From positions 283,951,044 to 283,986,928 of the forward strand of contig JBOZIK010000001.1 in NCBI GenBank assembly GCA_051453625.1: 35,885 nucleotides of DNA, given 5' to 3'. Below the pieces are notes generated by a model. The model did no database searches, was not told where the DNA came from, and worked only from the letters and a program-made list of their open reading frames with translations. The stretch is from Welwitschia mirabilis. Taxonomy: Eukaryota; Gnetophyta; Gnetopsida; Welwitschiales. Made by a program: the position numbers and the translations under genes. Of this stretch, positions 12,184-23,753 are shown piece after piece; the stretch's first letter is position 1; each line of letters begins with the position of its first letter.

Positions 12184-12700
12184 GGAAATGGACAATTCTA
12201 CGGTGATTTTAGAGTGGTCTTAGGTTTTAGAGTGAGGTTTAAGAGCAAGGAGCTACTTTTTCAAGGGGGAAAAGAAAAGGAGGTTGTCTATCTCGATGAC
12301 ATGCCTAGTGTTTGTAGCCTCAAATTGAATAGTATGCACCATTGTATTCCCTACCTTATTAAATTTCTGCAAAATATAGACAACAATGTTGATTCTATCC
12401 AAATTTTAAGGGATGGTAGCATAACGGCTGAAATTTCCAATAAGGATAGGTCTGATTTTTGCGCTTGAAAGAATTGTAATTATCTCATGGCTAATCTTCC
12501 TAAACCATATAAGGAATGGGTATAGTATCACCATTGAAATAGTTTTATTGGCAAATTCCTCTCAACTCGAGGCCACCCTTATATCGATAAGGTCAAACTT
12601 TGTGTGATCAAATCTGAAAGCTTTAGATCCCATGCAAAGTTGTCCCACTTCGAAATGTTATGTTGCATTTCGTATTAAGGAATTCAAATGATAAAATTCA
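12184..12700 (+). pseudogene. unidentified broken reading frame
   Basis: From about 12184 the plus strand reads in one frame through GNGQFYGDFRVVLGFRV and continues open to a TGA at 12466. It then continues in the same frame past three stops to about 12,680, with peptide-like content (MANLPKPYKEWV, FLSTRGHPYIDKVKLCVIKS). Base composition is more gene-like than the AT-rich flanks. I do not recognise the family; it could be a decayed transposon protein or a gene fragment. Confidence refers to it being former coding sequence. Confidence 0.35.
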
Positions 12701-15517
12701 TGTCCTTTCAAATGCGTCATACTTTTTTAGTAAATGAGATTACAATGAAGGCTTTTCATAGGGGAGAGGAATTTTTTCCTAAAGAAATTGTTTAGAAAAT
12801 TAACTCTATATCCCGAAATCTTCAGTTCAAGATTCATGTGACAAAATTTGGGACTCACAGGAAGGTTCATAAAATTATATAACCTAGATGTATATTTATA
12901 ATAATCCAAGAAATTTAAACATTAAATAGTTAAAATTAAACACTTCATATGGAACAAGATTCTTCAAAACCAAGCTTGAGAATGTTTCAAGCTCATGTCA
13001 TAAGTAGTATGAAGTTAAATGAAAAGATCAAAAAGTTCATTTTAAAAGTCATCTTCCATATTGTTGAACAAGTGGATGTGCAATTTATTTTAAGGAGGGG
13101 AAATCAACTCAATACAACAACACCTAAGGTCCTCTCTATAATCTAACTCTTTCTTGCCTAATAATCCCATCTCTCCCTACTCTTTCTCTAAATTAACTTT
13201 GATTTTCCACACTTCCTCCCAAATCAAGGTATTTCACACTTCAAATTTGTTAATTGCAAATTTCCATTGGATCCAAATCAAGAAGAAGATGAAATTATGC
13301 ACTTAATACAACCACACATCACTAACATAACAATATCAAATTAGGTCATTGACACACTAATTACTTAATCATATCCATCAACTAATGATGATAGTAAAGA
13401 ACCGAATTCACACATATTTAATAAAAAATATGATAGAAGAGTCTTTAAAATCTACTAAAGAAATTATGCATCTATTTCTGAAAAAGAATCTTCGATCTCA
13501 TGAACACTAGAATTGAAAATAATTGTCTCAGTAAAGTATAGATAATTATGAAACATCTAGAAGATCTTCCATCTTTAGTCCATTCTTTTTCAATAATTAT
13601 CATTACTCTGTCTTCTTCAAGAGATCAAATTGCACAACTTAAAAATACATTATTTCACTCCTTGAAAATTGTAGAATTTTATCATAGTCCCAAGTTTTGA
13701 CACTAAAAAGAATAAAAATAAACACAATTAGAGAAGAGGTTCATGAAGATTGGCTTTTCAATTTGACACTAATCCCTCATGAATAATTAGAAGGTATTTC
13801 AGCATTAAGTTATGGACCTAAAGAATTTGCAAAATCTCTTTTAGTTTCTTATCATATTGACATCTCTCTTCATGAAACTTAAGTCATATTGAGAAATCTC
13901 TAGATAGGATTTGACACTACATTCTTTAGTATTAATAGGTACATAGTCACTCCATCCTTGTCTAACTAATTCATATTAGAAACCTTTCTCAAATTCCACT
14001 TTAATAATGAACTCATCATTTTAAATCCCAAATATCCTTCCTCTCATACTTACAATTTTCAATTTGATCTTTTCTAGCTCAGAGATTCCAAGTTTAGCCT
14101 TCTAGTTTTGAAAGTTTAGAATATGTCAATTAATAAGATTCCATTATTTCTTTAATTTTATAAATTGAAAATGCCAAGGGTTTTTTTTTTAAGAGTTTAG
14201 GGAAAGGATTTTAGCATGAACTTTGAGTTCATAAATTAGAACATACAATAGCCTTAGTAAAAAATTCACAAGGAGAATTAAGAGGAAAAAAACATTCTAA
14301 CTTCTAGTAACCTTAGATAATACAGAATAGAAAAAGATGATTTGTTAAAAACAATGATCCCATGTCAAATGTCTTTTCGAAGGTGATGACCACACAAAAT
14401 TCTTATTATAAAGAGTTAACATTTATTATTTTACTAATTTAATCAAAATCAAAGGGTCATCCATTAATAGTACAATGGCAATGTACTAGTGTAATATAGT
14501 AATGATGATATGCTTGCTATCAAACGCAGAGATAGTAGAAAAGTTTCAATAGCACTTCTAAAAATAGGATTAAAAGGTATATTTAAATGATATTCCTATT
14601 AGCATGTCCCTCTTAAATAAATATAAATATCTAATAAATAAGAAATGCTCAAAGAAAAAGAATTGACGGGCTCTCTCATTAATGTGAAATGACAAAATGC
14701 TCAATGTTAAAAAACGTTTTTAAGGAAATATGCTATATCCATTAAAGAAGAGGGTAGCAGCCTAACAATAGAAATTAAAAATATTAATTATAATATATAC
14801 AATCCTAATTTTAATCCTTTCACAAGGCCCATAAGCAAATTGAAAAGTTCATAAGCATTTATTTAAGTTGAATTAGATAATTTAATAGAGAATGAAATTC
14901 TTTTAAAAATAATGGATAAAAACTTTTTAATATAAGTACGAGAGATGATTGTTTACAAGATAAATAATTGAGCAAGCCTAAATTAAAAAGGATATGAGAA
15001 TCACTACCATTTTCTTAATCCAAATTATACATCATTAAGTAACAAGGATTTTACATGTAGGATGTAGAACACTTACTTCAAATATTGAATTTTCTAAATC
15101 AAAAGAAAATAAGTTCCAATATCAAAAAACAAGATCACTGCCATTCAAAGGTGGACTATCTTATAATAAAGTATAGGAAACAAAAAAGCATAAAGATGTT
15201 ATAGATCTAACATCTCAATCATCTACCTTAATAAACCACAGAAAACATGAAAGTAACCAAAATCGATAAAAAATAAATTAAAAAACATTCAAAGTGGATA
15301 ACTGTAGTGCAAGTGATTATTAATGAATCAATGATGGAAAAAAAAATGAAGACCCAATTACAAATCAAATTTTATTAAGCAGTAATGCAAACACTACAAC
15401 AAATATAAACCCAACCTAAAATATGCTTTTAACCTTGACAAGAAAGTTGCCTTATAAAATAATCATTCATGCATGCTTAAGAAGGAAGAAAAGAGGCTTA
15501 TAACATCATGATGAGAC
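12701..15517. other. AT-rich DNA without recognisable gene
   Basis: Only short frames. Stretches near 13,760-14,100 read for 20-50 codons between stops on the plus strand and may be old transposon coding sequence, but I cannot name a domain. The segment ends at an N gap. Confidence 0.5.
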
Positions 15518-15912
15518 NNNNNNNNNNNNNNNNNNNNNNNNNNNNNNNNNNNNNNNNNNNNNNNNNNNNNNNNNNNNNNNNNNNNNNNNNNNNNNNNNNN
15601 NNNNNNNNNNNNNNNNNNNNNNNNNNNNNNNNNNNNNNNNNNNNNNNNNNNNNNNNNNNNNNNNNNNNNNNNNNNNNNNNNNNNNNNNNNNNNNNNNNNN
15701 NNNNNNNNNNNNNNNNNNNNNNNNNNNNNNNNNNNNNNNNNNNNNNNNNNNNNNNNNNNNNNNNNNNNNNNNNNNNNNNNNNNNNNNNNNNNNNNNNNNN
15801 NNNNNNNNNNNNNNNNNNNNNNNNNNNNNNNNNNNNNNNNNNNNNNNNNNNNNNNNNNNNNNNNNNNNNNNNNNNNNNNNNNNNNNNNNNNNNNNNNNNN
15901 NNNNNNNNNNNN
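15518..15912. other. assembly gap (395 N)
   Basis: Run of N in AT-rich intergenic DNA. Confidence 0.99.
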
Positions 15913-16580
15913 AAAATAAATCTTAAGAATGTTATTTGTGGTTTTTACATAATTAAGTTAATAAAGTTTAAGGGGTTAAATTTTTACAGCTAAAATGTGA
16001 TCACATCCCCTAAACTTTCATTTTGCTAGTTCATTAGTAAATAAAGCAAAAAAATAAATAAATAATTTCAAAGAGCTATTTGTAATCTCAAAAATTTTCA
16101 AAAATATCTCAAATAACATTAAAAATAAATGTTTGAATTAGCTAAAAAACTTTAAACTTGAATTAAAATTCATTTCTCATGTTAAACAAAAATTCATTAC
16201 TTATGTTAAGGTAAATCAAATTGATGCATTAAATTACAATAGAAGAGGGGGGATCTATCCTTTTAAGTCCATTCTTATTTGTAGTTTTTTATAACTTCCT
16301 CAAATTTTTAATTTTTAGCTTTCAAACATACAGTAAAGTAAAGAAAATCATATGGTTTTTATGCTAAGTTAAGAAATAATAAGATGATGAAAATTTTGAT
16401 GCTTTACATCACCAAAAAAAATATTACATTGTTCTTAATGTGGAAAATATTAAAAGCACACTAAAAGTTTAATTGTAAAGCTTAAATTTTTAAAGGACAA
16501 TTACACATGTTTTTATTAATGACTCTAGAAAGCATATAGAAATAAAAAGAGAAAGAAAACCTAAAGTCAAAGAAGAGTAT
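15913..16580. other. AT-rich intergenic DNA, nothing recognised
   Basis: Low-complexity A/T-rich sequence with no open frame of note and no repeat structure I can support. Confidence 0.5.
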
Positions 16581-16589
16581 TATAAAGGG

Positions 16590-17395
16590 GATCATCCATG
16601 AGAAGAGCCCTCTCTAAAGCTTAACTTTCTATAGATTTCAAAAGCTTAGACATCACCTATTTCTTGCTAGCATTAATCTTTTTCATGATTTGCTTCTTAT
16701 CCTTTCTTATTTTACTCAAATATTTTGTATCAATTCTTATTCTTCCTCATACCATCTCAATTACTTATCTTTCTTCTTGAGAAGGAGTAGGGGTAGGTGA
16801 TTTATGCCATTGTCAATGTTCCTCCTCTTGCTCTTCTTCTTTGTGAGTTCTGAATGCATCAACTTCTCTATTTAAAGTCTAATAAGACTTGTCATGCTTC
16901 TATAATGAAACTAGTAACTTTTTCATTTTAATATTCAAAGAATCACTAACATCTACAAATCTCAAGATATCATTAACAAGAGTTAAAGAGAAAGATTATT
17001 GGTATTTTCCCTTAAACCCTTTTCATTCTGAATAATAGAAAAAAAAGCTAAAGAAACATAATAGGCATTTGATGCATGAGAATAAAGGCATATGTTTGTA
17101 ACAATAAACTTAAGGAATGTCAACTAATTCTTAAGAATGAATCTATAGGTAAGGCATCTTTTCTCTTAGAAGCATAATCCACATGTATCTTTATACATAG
17201 CTTTGTCAAACATCTCTAAAAGTAATATATAAATGGTAATCATCATTAGGTAAAGAAAGAATCTCGAAAATCAAAATGGAGTAATGAAAATTTTAACTCT
17301 TCTTCTTATCCTAATTATAAGCTTCCAAGATATTCTTCTTCTTCTTTTTCCTACTCCTCTTCCTCATTGTCTCCTTATTCATTACTATCACTATC
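16590..17395 (-). pseudogene. broken reading frame with acidic tract, probably transposon-derived
   Basis: On the minus strand from about 17,395 the frame reads HDSDSNE, then a Glu-rich tract (NEEEE.EKEEEEYLG). Further on come peptide-like blocks around 17,165-17,060 (HVDYASKRKDALPIDSF; LQTYAFILMHQMPIMFL) and a Lys-rich stretch near 16,680. Stops interrupt it repeatedly. An acidic, coiled region of this kind is common in plant retroelement Gag-like proteins, but no family-specific motif is visible, so the origin is inference. Confidence 0.3.
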
Positions 17396-17432
17396 ATGAA
17401 CAACATATAATTTTTAAAGAATAGGAAAATAG

Positions 17433-18208
17433 TGTTACATCCTATTTTCATTAAATAAATTCATTTCAATGATAATTCTATAAAGTTTATTCTAAATAAT
17501 ATAATAATAGTATGAGTTTTTGTAACCTAGTGATATTATGAGTAGTGGTATTTAGTTTTTAAATAAATAAATAAATAAATAAATGAATATGTTATTAAAA
17601 GAAGGGTAAGAAAATAAGAAATAAATAAATATAAGAATGTAAATCCAATTGCCAGATATGATTAGGAAATAATTAGTGTCTTAATTAGTGAATGAGTTTA
17701 GAGAATAATTAATTAGTTTATAATTAATAATTAATCAATATTAATTAAGTGATTAGTATAATATATTAAAATAATATAGATACATGAATAATATAAGATT
17801 ATTTGGAAAGAATCATGGGAAAAGCATATGAAAATAGTCAAAGTGATGTAACATAAAGAAAATAACATATGCAAATGAGACAAAGACTACCAAAAATAAG
17901 GACATGTAAAAGTAACAGAATAGTAATAAAAAGTCCAACTAAGATAAGTAGCCAACTCAAAACAACCAACTATAATCATTGAATAATCTTATCCTTAAAA
18001 TTCCTATAAATAACCCTGAGTAAAAGGAGAAAAAAGAAAAAGAAAGTAAAAAAGACATAGAAACAACTTGGAGAAGAAGAGGAATTGTTAATGGAAAAAA
18101 CCAAGGAAGAATATTTTTTATAAGGATTATCTTATAAAGGTATAGTAACTGATGCCTTTGTCATTTAATAAATAGCTTGATAATTTACAAAGGATAATAT
18201 TTTTAACA
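17433..18208 (+). mobile_element. possible LTR (solo or part of an old element)
   Basis: Starts TGTTACATCC and ends TTTTTAACA, i.e. TG...CA ends. Inside, a TATAAATAA box lies at 18005 and AATAAA at 18167, about 40 bp before the end: the right order and spacing for an LTR promoter and polyadenylation site. The following bases TTTGGGATTTGA match 9 of 12 positions of the primer-binding site of the 21.8-28 kb array (TTTGGTATCAGA). No partner LTR was found in the window. Confidence 0.35.
17561..17584. repeat. (AAAT)6 microsatellite
   Basis: Six uninterrupted AAAT units, inside the possible LTR. Confidence 0.9.
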
Positions 18209-21200
18209 TTTGGGATTTGACAACATTTCTTCCACCTACTTTACTAGATTAATCTATGGCTATTATAATTAATATTTATAAATAAGTTAATGACATCATA
18301 ATCTAATGTTATGTTCTTGATCTGATAATTATATTTGTTGATGTTGAGTGATTATATTAATGAATGAATGGAGATTTCATTTAGAAAATGATGTACAAAT
18401 TCATAAATTATTATTACAATGGATTACATGTTATTACCAAGCTTCTTATTGTTAAAAATCTAGAGATTATTTTTCCTTTGTAATTCCAATGCAATTTAAG
18501 TAAGTCAATATACTCTCTTTTAGCATGCATGTAGACATGATAACTCTCTATCATCCATTGTGAAAAATATCTAGATAACATTTTCCCCTCTTATTAATTA
18601 CATTTTAACTTATTTAGAACCTTATTTTTATGTATTTTAAGCCCATAATTATAATAAAAATACTATGCAAGAGATTTAAACTTATTCATATTTGAAATTT
18701 CATCATAAGCTTATGTTCATCATTAGCCTCTATGATTATGTTAGTGGAGATAACCTCCTACATGAAACATAGAGTGTGACCAATGAAGTTGTTAATATTG
18801 TTATGCTCATTACACTTAAGGCTTTACATATTTGGATCCATAACCTTTGTAATCTTATTTATAATTGATTTCTTACTAATCATGTTTTATTCATTAAATT
18901 ATAAAATTGTTTTCAATAAGAAATAACTTTCGTATTTTATTTATGAGTCATCTTAAGATTTCCACACCTCACTCAATCTTAATAAAAAAATGGAAACTAA
19001 CACTACCATTTGGACTATTAGTAGCACAAAAATTTTAGGGTGAATTGGATTATGTGAAGGAGGATAAGCTAAATGGATGATAAGTGAATAAATCAACCTT
19101 ATAGCCTAGTGCTAAACTAATCTAAAAATGCTAAGAACTAGATATATATGCCTTATCACCTAAGGAGATTCATTATTGCTATTTTCTAATAGCAAAAATA
19201 AATCAATGGATGTCTTTAGCTATAAGGAAAGTAAGAATAGCCTACATCAAAGGTTAAACATCCTTCATCTTTCATTCATCACTTGATTGTAAATCTTAGA
19301 TTCTATCATAATTAGAGCATCGTTCATATCATCCATTATAACTCTCCCATTTCAAATGTAGGATTTCAATCGTATGATGAGGGCTTGTCTTATCCTGAGG
19401 TTCTAAGCATTCTTTCTCCCTTTCTAGGTATGTGAAAATCACTAAATCATCTATCATGATTCACTTTAGATATTGATCCATGATTTGGTATTCTCTATAA
19501 TGTTGCCTCATTGATAAATGTAATTTGATTTGTAAGTAGATTTAATTTATTTTTTTACCTATGATTTAATTAAGATTACTAATTATGAAATAATAAATTT
19601 TGAATTTCTTTTTACATTTCTTTTTAGATTTGTTACTTTAATGTTTTATAAGGTTTAAATGATTGTTATGTTAGTTTATGATATCTTTTATCTTACTGTA
19701 GTGTTTTCCTACATTTAATTATAAAACATAATGTCTTCATTACTTATCTTTTTATTACATGTAGAATCTACCATGAATAATTTATCACTTATCTATGAAT
19801 GGAAGTTTTTATTAGTGAATTATCTTTTATCTAATAAGATTTTTCATAATAGATTGCTTTATGAATATTCTTTCTTAATTTTGAGGAAGAGATATCCCAT
19901 CAAGTGAATTTAATTCTTAATTACTTTATAGATCCTCTTCCTATTCAAACCTATCTTTAGAACCTTTATTAATTCTTATAAGCTTTGAAGTACCTTTGTA
20001 TTCTCTATGAGAGAATGATAATTAGGATTAACTATACTATAATAAAAGGCTTTAGTTTCTTATTTAAGATTGCTATTTATACCTTGATAGTTAGGACGCT
20101 TCATAGATCATCATCTATTATAAAAGACAAGGTGTGACAAGTTTTTAGCACCATTACTAAGGATTGTAATTAATGTTCCTTAGCTTGTGAAAAATTTTTC
20201 TTTATTATCAAAATTACAAAAAAAAATATATTTTGCAAGAACTAGGTGCTTCCAGAGCATGAGAGTATGAATCTATAAGTATTCACTTTAGAATTCTTAC
20301 ATGGAATGGCACTTCTATCTAGGTGTGAATTATCCTTTTGGTTTTTTGCATTTCTAATCATAGAGAGGATAGCTTCAATTCTATTATTGAAATTTGTAAA
20401 ACCTCTGTACGTGTTTTGCTATTGATAAGCACCTTTGGTTTATGAATGTGAATTTTTAAATTGGAGATATTTTCTATTAAATGCTTTATGTTAATTAGCA
20501 TAAAATTTCATACTATTTTCTATCTGTTTTTCATAATGCAAATTTCCACAATTAACTAGCATTGTCATCATTTCTACAGTGAGATCATACCTTTTTTTAA
20601 AAACTTATTTATTATTTAAATTACAAATTATTTTTATCTACTTTAGTAATCTCTATTATTTTGTGTTAGTAGTATACTATAAAAATCGTATGTATTATTG
20701 AATTAGATTTACTACTAACCTATTAGGGTACTAATAAATTTTCCTATAGTACTACACTTAAGGAAATAAAAAATACTAGTGGAAACCTAGTTAGGTGTGC
20801 TTGCCTATGAAAGAAAGCTCTAACATTTAAAACAATGAAGGAAAATGAAATCTACCTTTCCTTAAGCTTGCTCTTTCATGTGATACTTAGGGTAGGATTC
20901 TTGAGTCTCTGCCCCTTTGCATGTGTGTGCATACTCCATATTGGTTTTGTTTATTGCAATTTTTTTCATTTCTACTTAATGTACTTATTAGATTTAGGGT
21001 TTATAGTTTTCTAATTTTTTTGGATATTGTTTCTTGATTTGCATGTAGATTTTCTTACATTATTGTTAGGTTTTTTTTGGTAAAGGTTTATGTAAGGTTT
21101 TACAACCAAGATCTTCTTCTTATAATTTTTTTTTTAATTTTCTCTAGGCCTTGTAGTTTTCTTGAAAAATATTTTTGTAATAGGTTCTTATAAGGAGCCT

Positions 21201-21769
21201 TTATAGATTTCTTTACTATTGCTGTATTAGTAGACTTTTACCTCTGTCTTTAGGTTACACTATTATAGTATAAGCTACTTCCTCCTCCTTTAATAATCCA
21301 TCATCTATGTTAGGAAGAGAATCGCTCAAAATCCTAAGTTACATATAACACTTCTTATTATAAGCAGAACTAAATGCCTACATGGCATGAAATAAAAAAT
21401 ATTATCTATGTATATAGTCTGGGTTTTCAAGCCCTAACAAAGCCAATTTTCTTATTTGTTCATTTACCCACATCATCTACCATTTACTGGTTCTAAAGTT
21501 TTATGTTCCTAAATATTATTCAGATAAACTGCTTAGCAACTACAAAAGTTACTCTTTAGAAGTTCTAATTTGGTGTTCCTCTTCTACATGTAAAAGTTAT
21601 TCATCTATAGACCAACTGAACTAATGCTAACTGTCAATGTTACCTAGAATCTTACCCTCATCCTTCTTAAATTTATTTATGAAATAGTTTCTCCTCTTAC
21701 TTCTTACTCAGACATTACTCTAAAAGTCCTGCACTAAGATGAAAAACACTTGCTTTTTAATTGTAATTT
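18209..21769. other. AT-rich intergenic DNA without recognisable gene
   Basis: No open frame over about 60 codons and no domain recognised. It is probably decayed repeat sequence. A short stretch near 20,780 resembles one at 33,228, inside a likely LTR remnant. Confidence 0.5.
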
Positions 21770-21870
21770 TGTGGTGATCCCATAATAGTAGTTTTTAGTA
21801 ACGTCTGTCTTTTAAAGAAACATCTATCTTTATTGTAACATCTATCTTATTGTAATGTCTGTCATGTCTT
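21770..21870 (+). repeat. LTR A, left part
   Basis: TGTGGTGATCCCATAATAG start, then several ~20-bp ATTGTAA(C/T)(A/G)TCTATCTT subrepeats as in LTRs B-D. It is cut off at 21870 by the minus-strand copia insertion. Confidence 0.85.
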
Positions 21871-22256
21871 TGTTAGAAAACTGCAGCAGAGCAAAAGCAA
21901 AATGCAAATATCAACACACCAGATTTACATGGAAAACCCTAATGTAGGGAAAAACCACGGAAGTAATGCAGAGCTCTCTATTAGAATGAAGAAAAGAACA
22001 AGGACACAAGTTGTCCTCAATAGTCAATCTGATAACTCTTAACTCCTATACCTTATGGCATTCCATGGCTCTGCTCTCCTTATATAGATTTTCTTTTAGG
22101 GTAGAAACCCTAATCCTAACTTCTAGAACTTTCTAGATGACCCTATTTAACTTCCCTTTTTTCTTTTTAATATTACAAAAAGGACTATATAAAAATACAT
22201 AAAGTTACACTATAAAGGAATAAATAACATCAAGAGATTTGGCTTCACTTCCAACA
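21871..22256 (-). repeat. 3' LTR of nested copia element
   Basis: 386 bp, TG...CA on the minus strand; repeated at 22667-22793 as far as sequence exists. Confidence 0.9.
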
Positions 22257-22331
22257 ATTCTCTCCCTTGAAGATAAATCTGGTAAGCCTCCAAGCAAACA
22301 TGAGAGATGCATTGCTTCAAATGCCCTTTGA

Positions 22332-22415
22332 TCACGTTACTGTAACCCCAAGATTTTCTTTGCAAAAGTTACTCTTGTCCATTGCCACTACCTTTGTGAG
22401 TGCATCAGCAACATT
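22332..22415 (-). CDS. C-terminal end of copia Pol (RNase H), partial
   Basis: On the minus strand, out of the gap, NVADALTKVVAMDKSNFCKE continues seven more residues to a TGA at 22334-22332. The N-x-ADALTK...K...C motif is the familiar end of Ty1-copia RNase H. Pol would be transcribed from the 5' LTR at 22667+, so nearly all of gag-pol must be either deleted or hidden in the adjoining 100-N gap. No stop interrupts the visible 27 residues. Confidence 0.75.
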   Translation of the reverse strand, partial: NVADALTKVVAMDKSNFCKENLGVTVT

Positions 22416-22515
22416 NNNNNNNNNNNNNNNNNNNNNNNNNNNNNNNNNNNNNNNNNNNNNNNNNNNNNNNNNNNNNNNNNNNNNNNNNNNNNNNNNNNNN
22501 NNNNNNNNNNNNNNN
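22416..22515. other. assembly gap (exactly 100 N, probably unknown size)
   Basis: Lies between the Pol C-terminus and the 5' leader of the nested copia element. Confidence 0.99.
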
Positions 22516-22620
22516 CGTTGTTCGCTCACTGCCTGTTCCACTCCGGCCACTCCGCTCGCTTCGCTCGCTCCGCTTCCTTTGTTCCACAGGCCGTTTGCTC
22601 ACTCCGTGAAGGGCCTCTAG
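22516..22620. other. GC-rich patch beside the gap
   Basis: About 105 bases rich in G+C with CGCTC/CGCTT repeats, unlike the AT-rich surroundings. By position it is in the leader or start of gag of the nested copia element. On minus it reads SKRPVEQRKRSERSERSGRS, a low-complexity basic peptide, but no known start of Gag. Confidence 0.6.
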
Positions 22621-22651
22621 AAGATATGCGAATAGAAAGTACTTTGAACCT

Positions 22652-22666
22652 CACTCTGATATTAGT
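22652..22666 (-). other. primer binding site of nested copia element
   Basis: Minus strand ACTAATATCAGAGTG right after the 5' LTR end, related to TGGTATCAGAGC with the first bases mutated. Confidence 0.65.
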
Positions 22667-22793
22667 TGTTAGGAAAATGTAGTAGAGTAAAAGCAAAATG
22701 CAAATATCAACACACCAGATTTACGTGGAAAACCCTAATGTAGGGGAAAACCACGGAAGAAATGCAGAGCTCTCTATTAGAATGAAGAAAAGA
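22667..22793 (-). repeat. 5' LTR of nested copia element (partial)
   Basis: First 127 plus-strand bases match 21871-21997 at 119 positions; most differences are transitions (C/T or A/G). The rest falls in the N gap. Confidence 0.9.
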
Positions 22794-23487
22794 NNNNNNN
22801 NNNNNNNNNNNNNNNNNNNNNNNNNNNNNNNNNNNNNNNNNNNNNNNNNNNNNNNNNNNNNNNNNNNNNNNNNNNNNNNNNNNNNNNNNNNNNNNNNNNN
22901 NNNNNNNNNNNNNNNNNNNNNNNNNNNNNNNNNNNNNNNNNNNNNNNNNNNNNNNNNNNNNNNNNNNNNNNNNNNNNNNNNNNNNNNNNNNNNNNNNNNN
23001 NNNNNNNNNNNNNNNNNNNNNNNNNNNNNNNNNNNNNNNNNNNNNNNNNNNNNNNNNNNNNNNNNNNNNNNNNNNNNNNNNNNNNNNNNNNNNNNNNNNN
23101 NNNNNNNNNNNNNNNNNNNNNNNNNNNNNNNNNNNNNNNNNNNNNNNNNNNNNNNNNNNNNNNNNNNNNNNNNNNNNNNNNNNNNNNNNNNNNNNNNNNN
23201 NNNNNNNNNNNNNNNNNNNNNNNNNNNNNNNNNNNNNNNNNNNNNNNNNNNNNNNNNNNNNNNNNNNNNNNNNNNNNNNNNNNNNNNNNNNNNNNNNNNN
23301 NNNNNNNNNNNNNNNNNNNNNNNNNNNNNNNNNNNNNNNNNNNNNNNNNNNNNNNNNNNNNNNNNNNNNNNNNNNNNNNNNNNNNNNNNNNNNNNNNNNN
23401 NNNNNNNNNNNNNNNNNNNNNNNNNNNNNNNNNNNNNNNNNNNNNNNNNNNNNNNNNNNNNNNNNNNNNNNNNNNNNNNNNNNNNNN
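22794..23487. other. assembly gap (694 N)
   Basis: Hides the rest of the copia 5' LTR and the resumption of LTR A. Confidence 0.99.
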
Positions 23488-23711
23488 TATCCTTATTGTA
23501 ATGTCTATCTTTATCATAACATCTATAAGGACTTATGTCTTATAAATATGTGGTACATGTATTTTTTAAGGTAATTAAATAAAGAATTATATTCATAAAT
23601 TTAGAGGCTAATCACCCTCAAAGTGATTAAAGGAGGTTTGACCCCATCAAAGTGGGCACTTACTTTCAATTTTTTGCATTTATTGGTATTATTATGATTA
23701 GGTTTATAAGT
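23488..23711 (+). repeat. LTR A, right part
   Basis: Resumes inside the LTR at TATCCTTATTG, with a TATAAATATG box near 23,540. The end is mutated to ...TTATAAGT instead of ATAACA, and is followed by TTTAGTATCAGAGCC. Confidence 0.85.
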
Positions 23712-23726
23712 TTTAGTATCAGAGCC
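23712..23726 (+). other. primer binding site, unit 1
   Basis: TTTAGTATCAGAGCC directly after LTR A; close to the initiator-Met tRNA 3'-end complement TGGTATCAGAGC. Units 2 (25226, TTTGGTATTAAAGCC) and 3 (26599, TTTGTTATCAAAGCC) have the same site with different mutations. Confidence 0.85.
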
Positions 23727-23753
23727 TAGTTCCAGAACCATGGTGGATAGTAC

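Larger units (their letters stand above)
21871..22793 (-). mobile_element. Ty1-copia element nested in LTR A (right end lost in a gap)
   Basis: Minus-strand element. Its 3' LTR is 21871-22256 (386 bp, reads TGTTGGAAG...TTTTCTAACA on minus). A polypurine tract (AAGGGAGAGAAT) lies just inside at 22257-22268. The last codons of copia Pol are at 22415-22332. Its 5' LTR begins at 22667 and runs into the 694-N gap. The primer site next to it reads ACTAATATCAGAGTGA on minus. The comparable 127 bp of the two LTRs differ at 8 positions (by direct count, no indels), so this insertion is younger than the array it sits in. The base word before the left LTR is GTCTT; the matching duplicate would lie in the gap. 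Confidence 0.85.
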
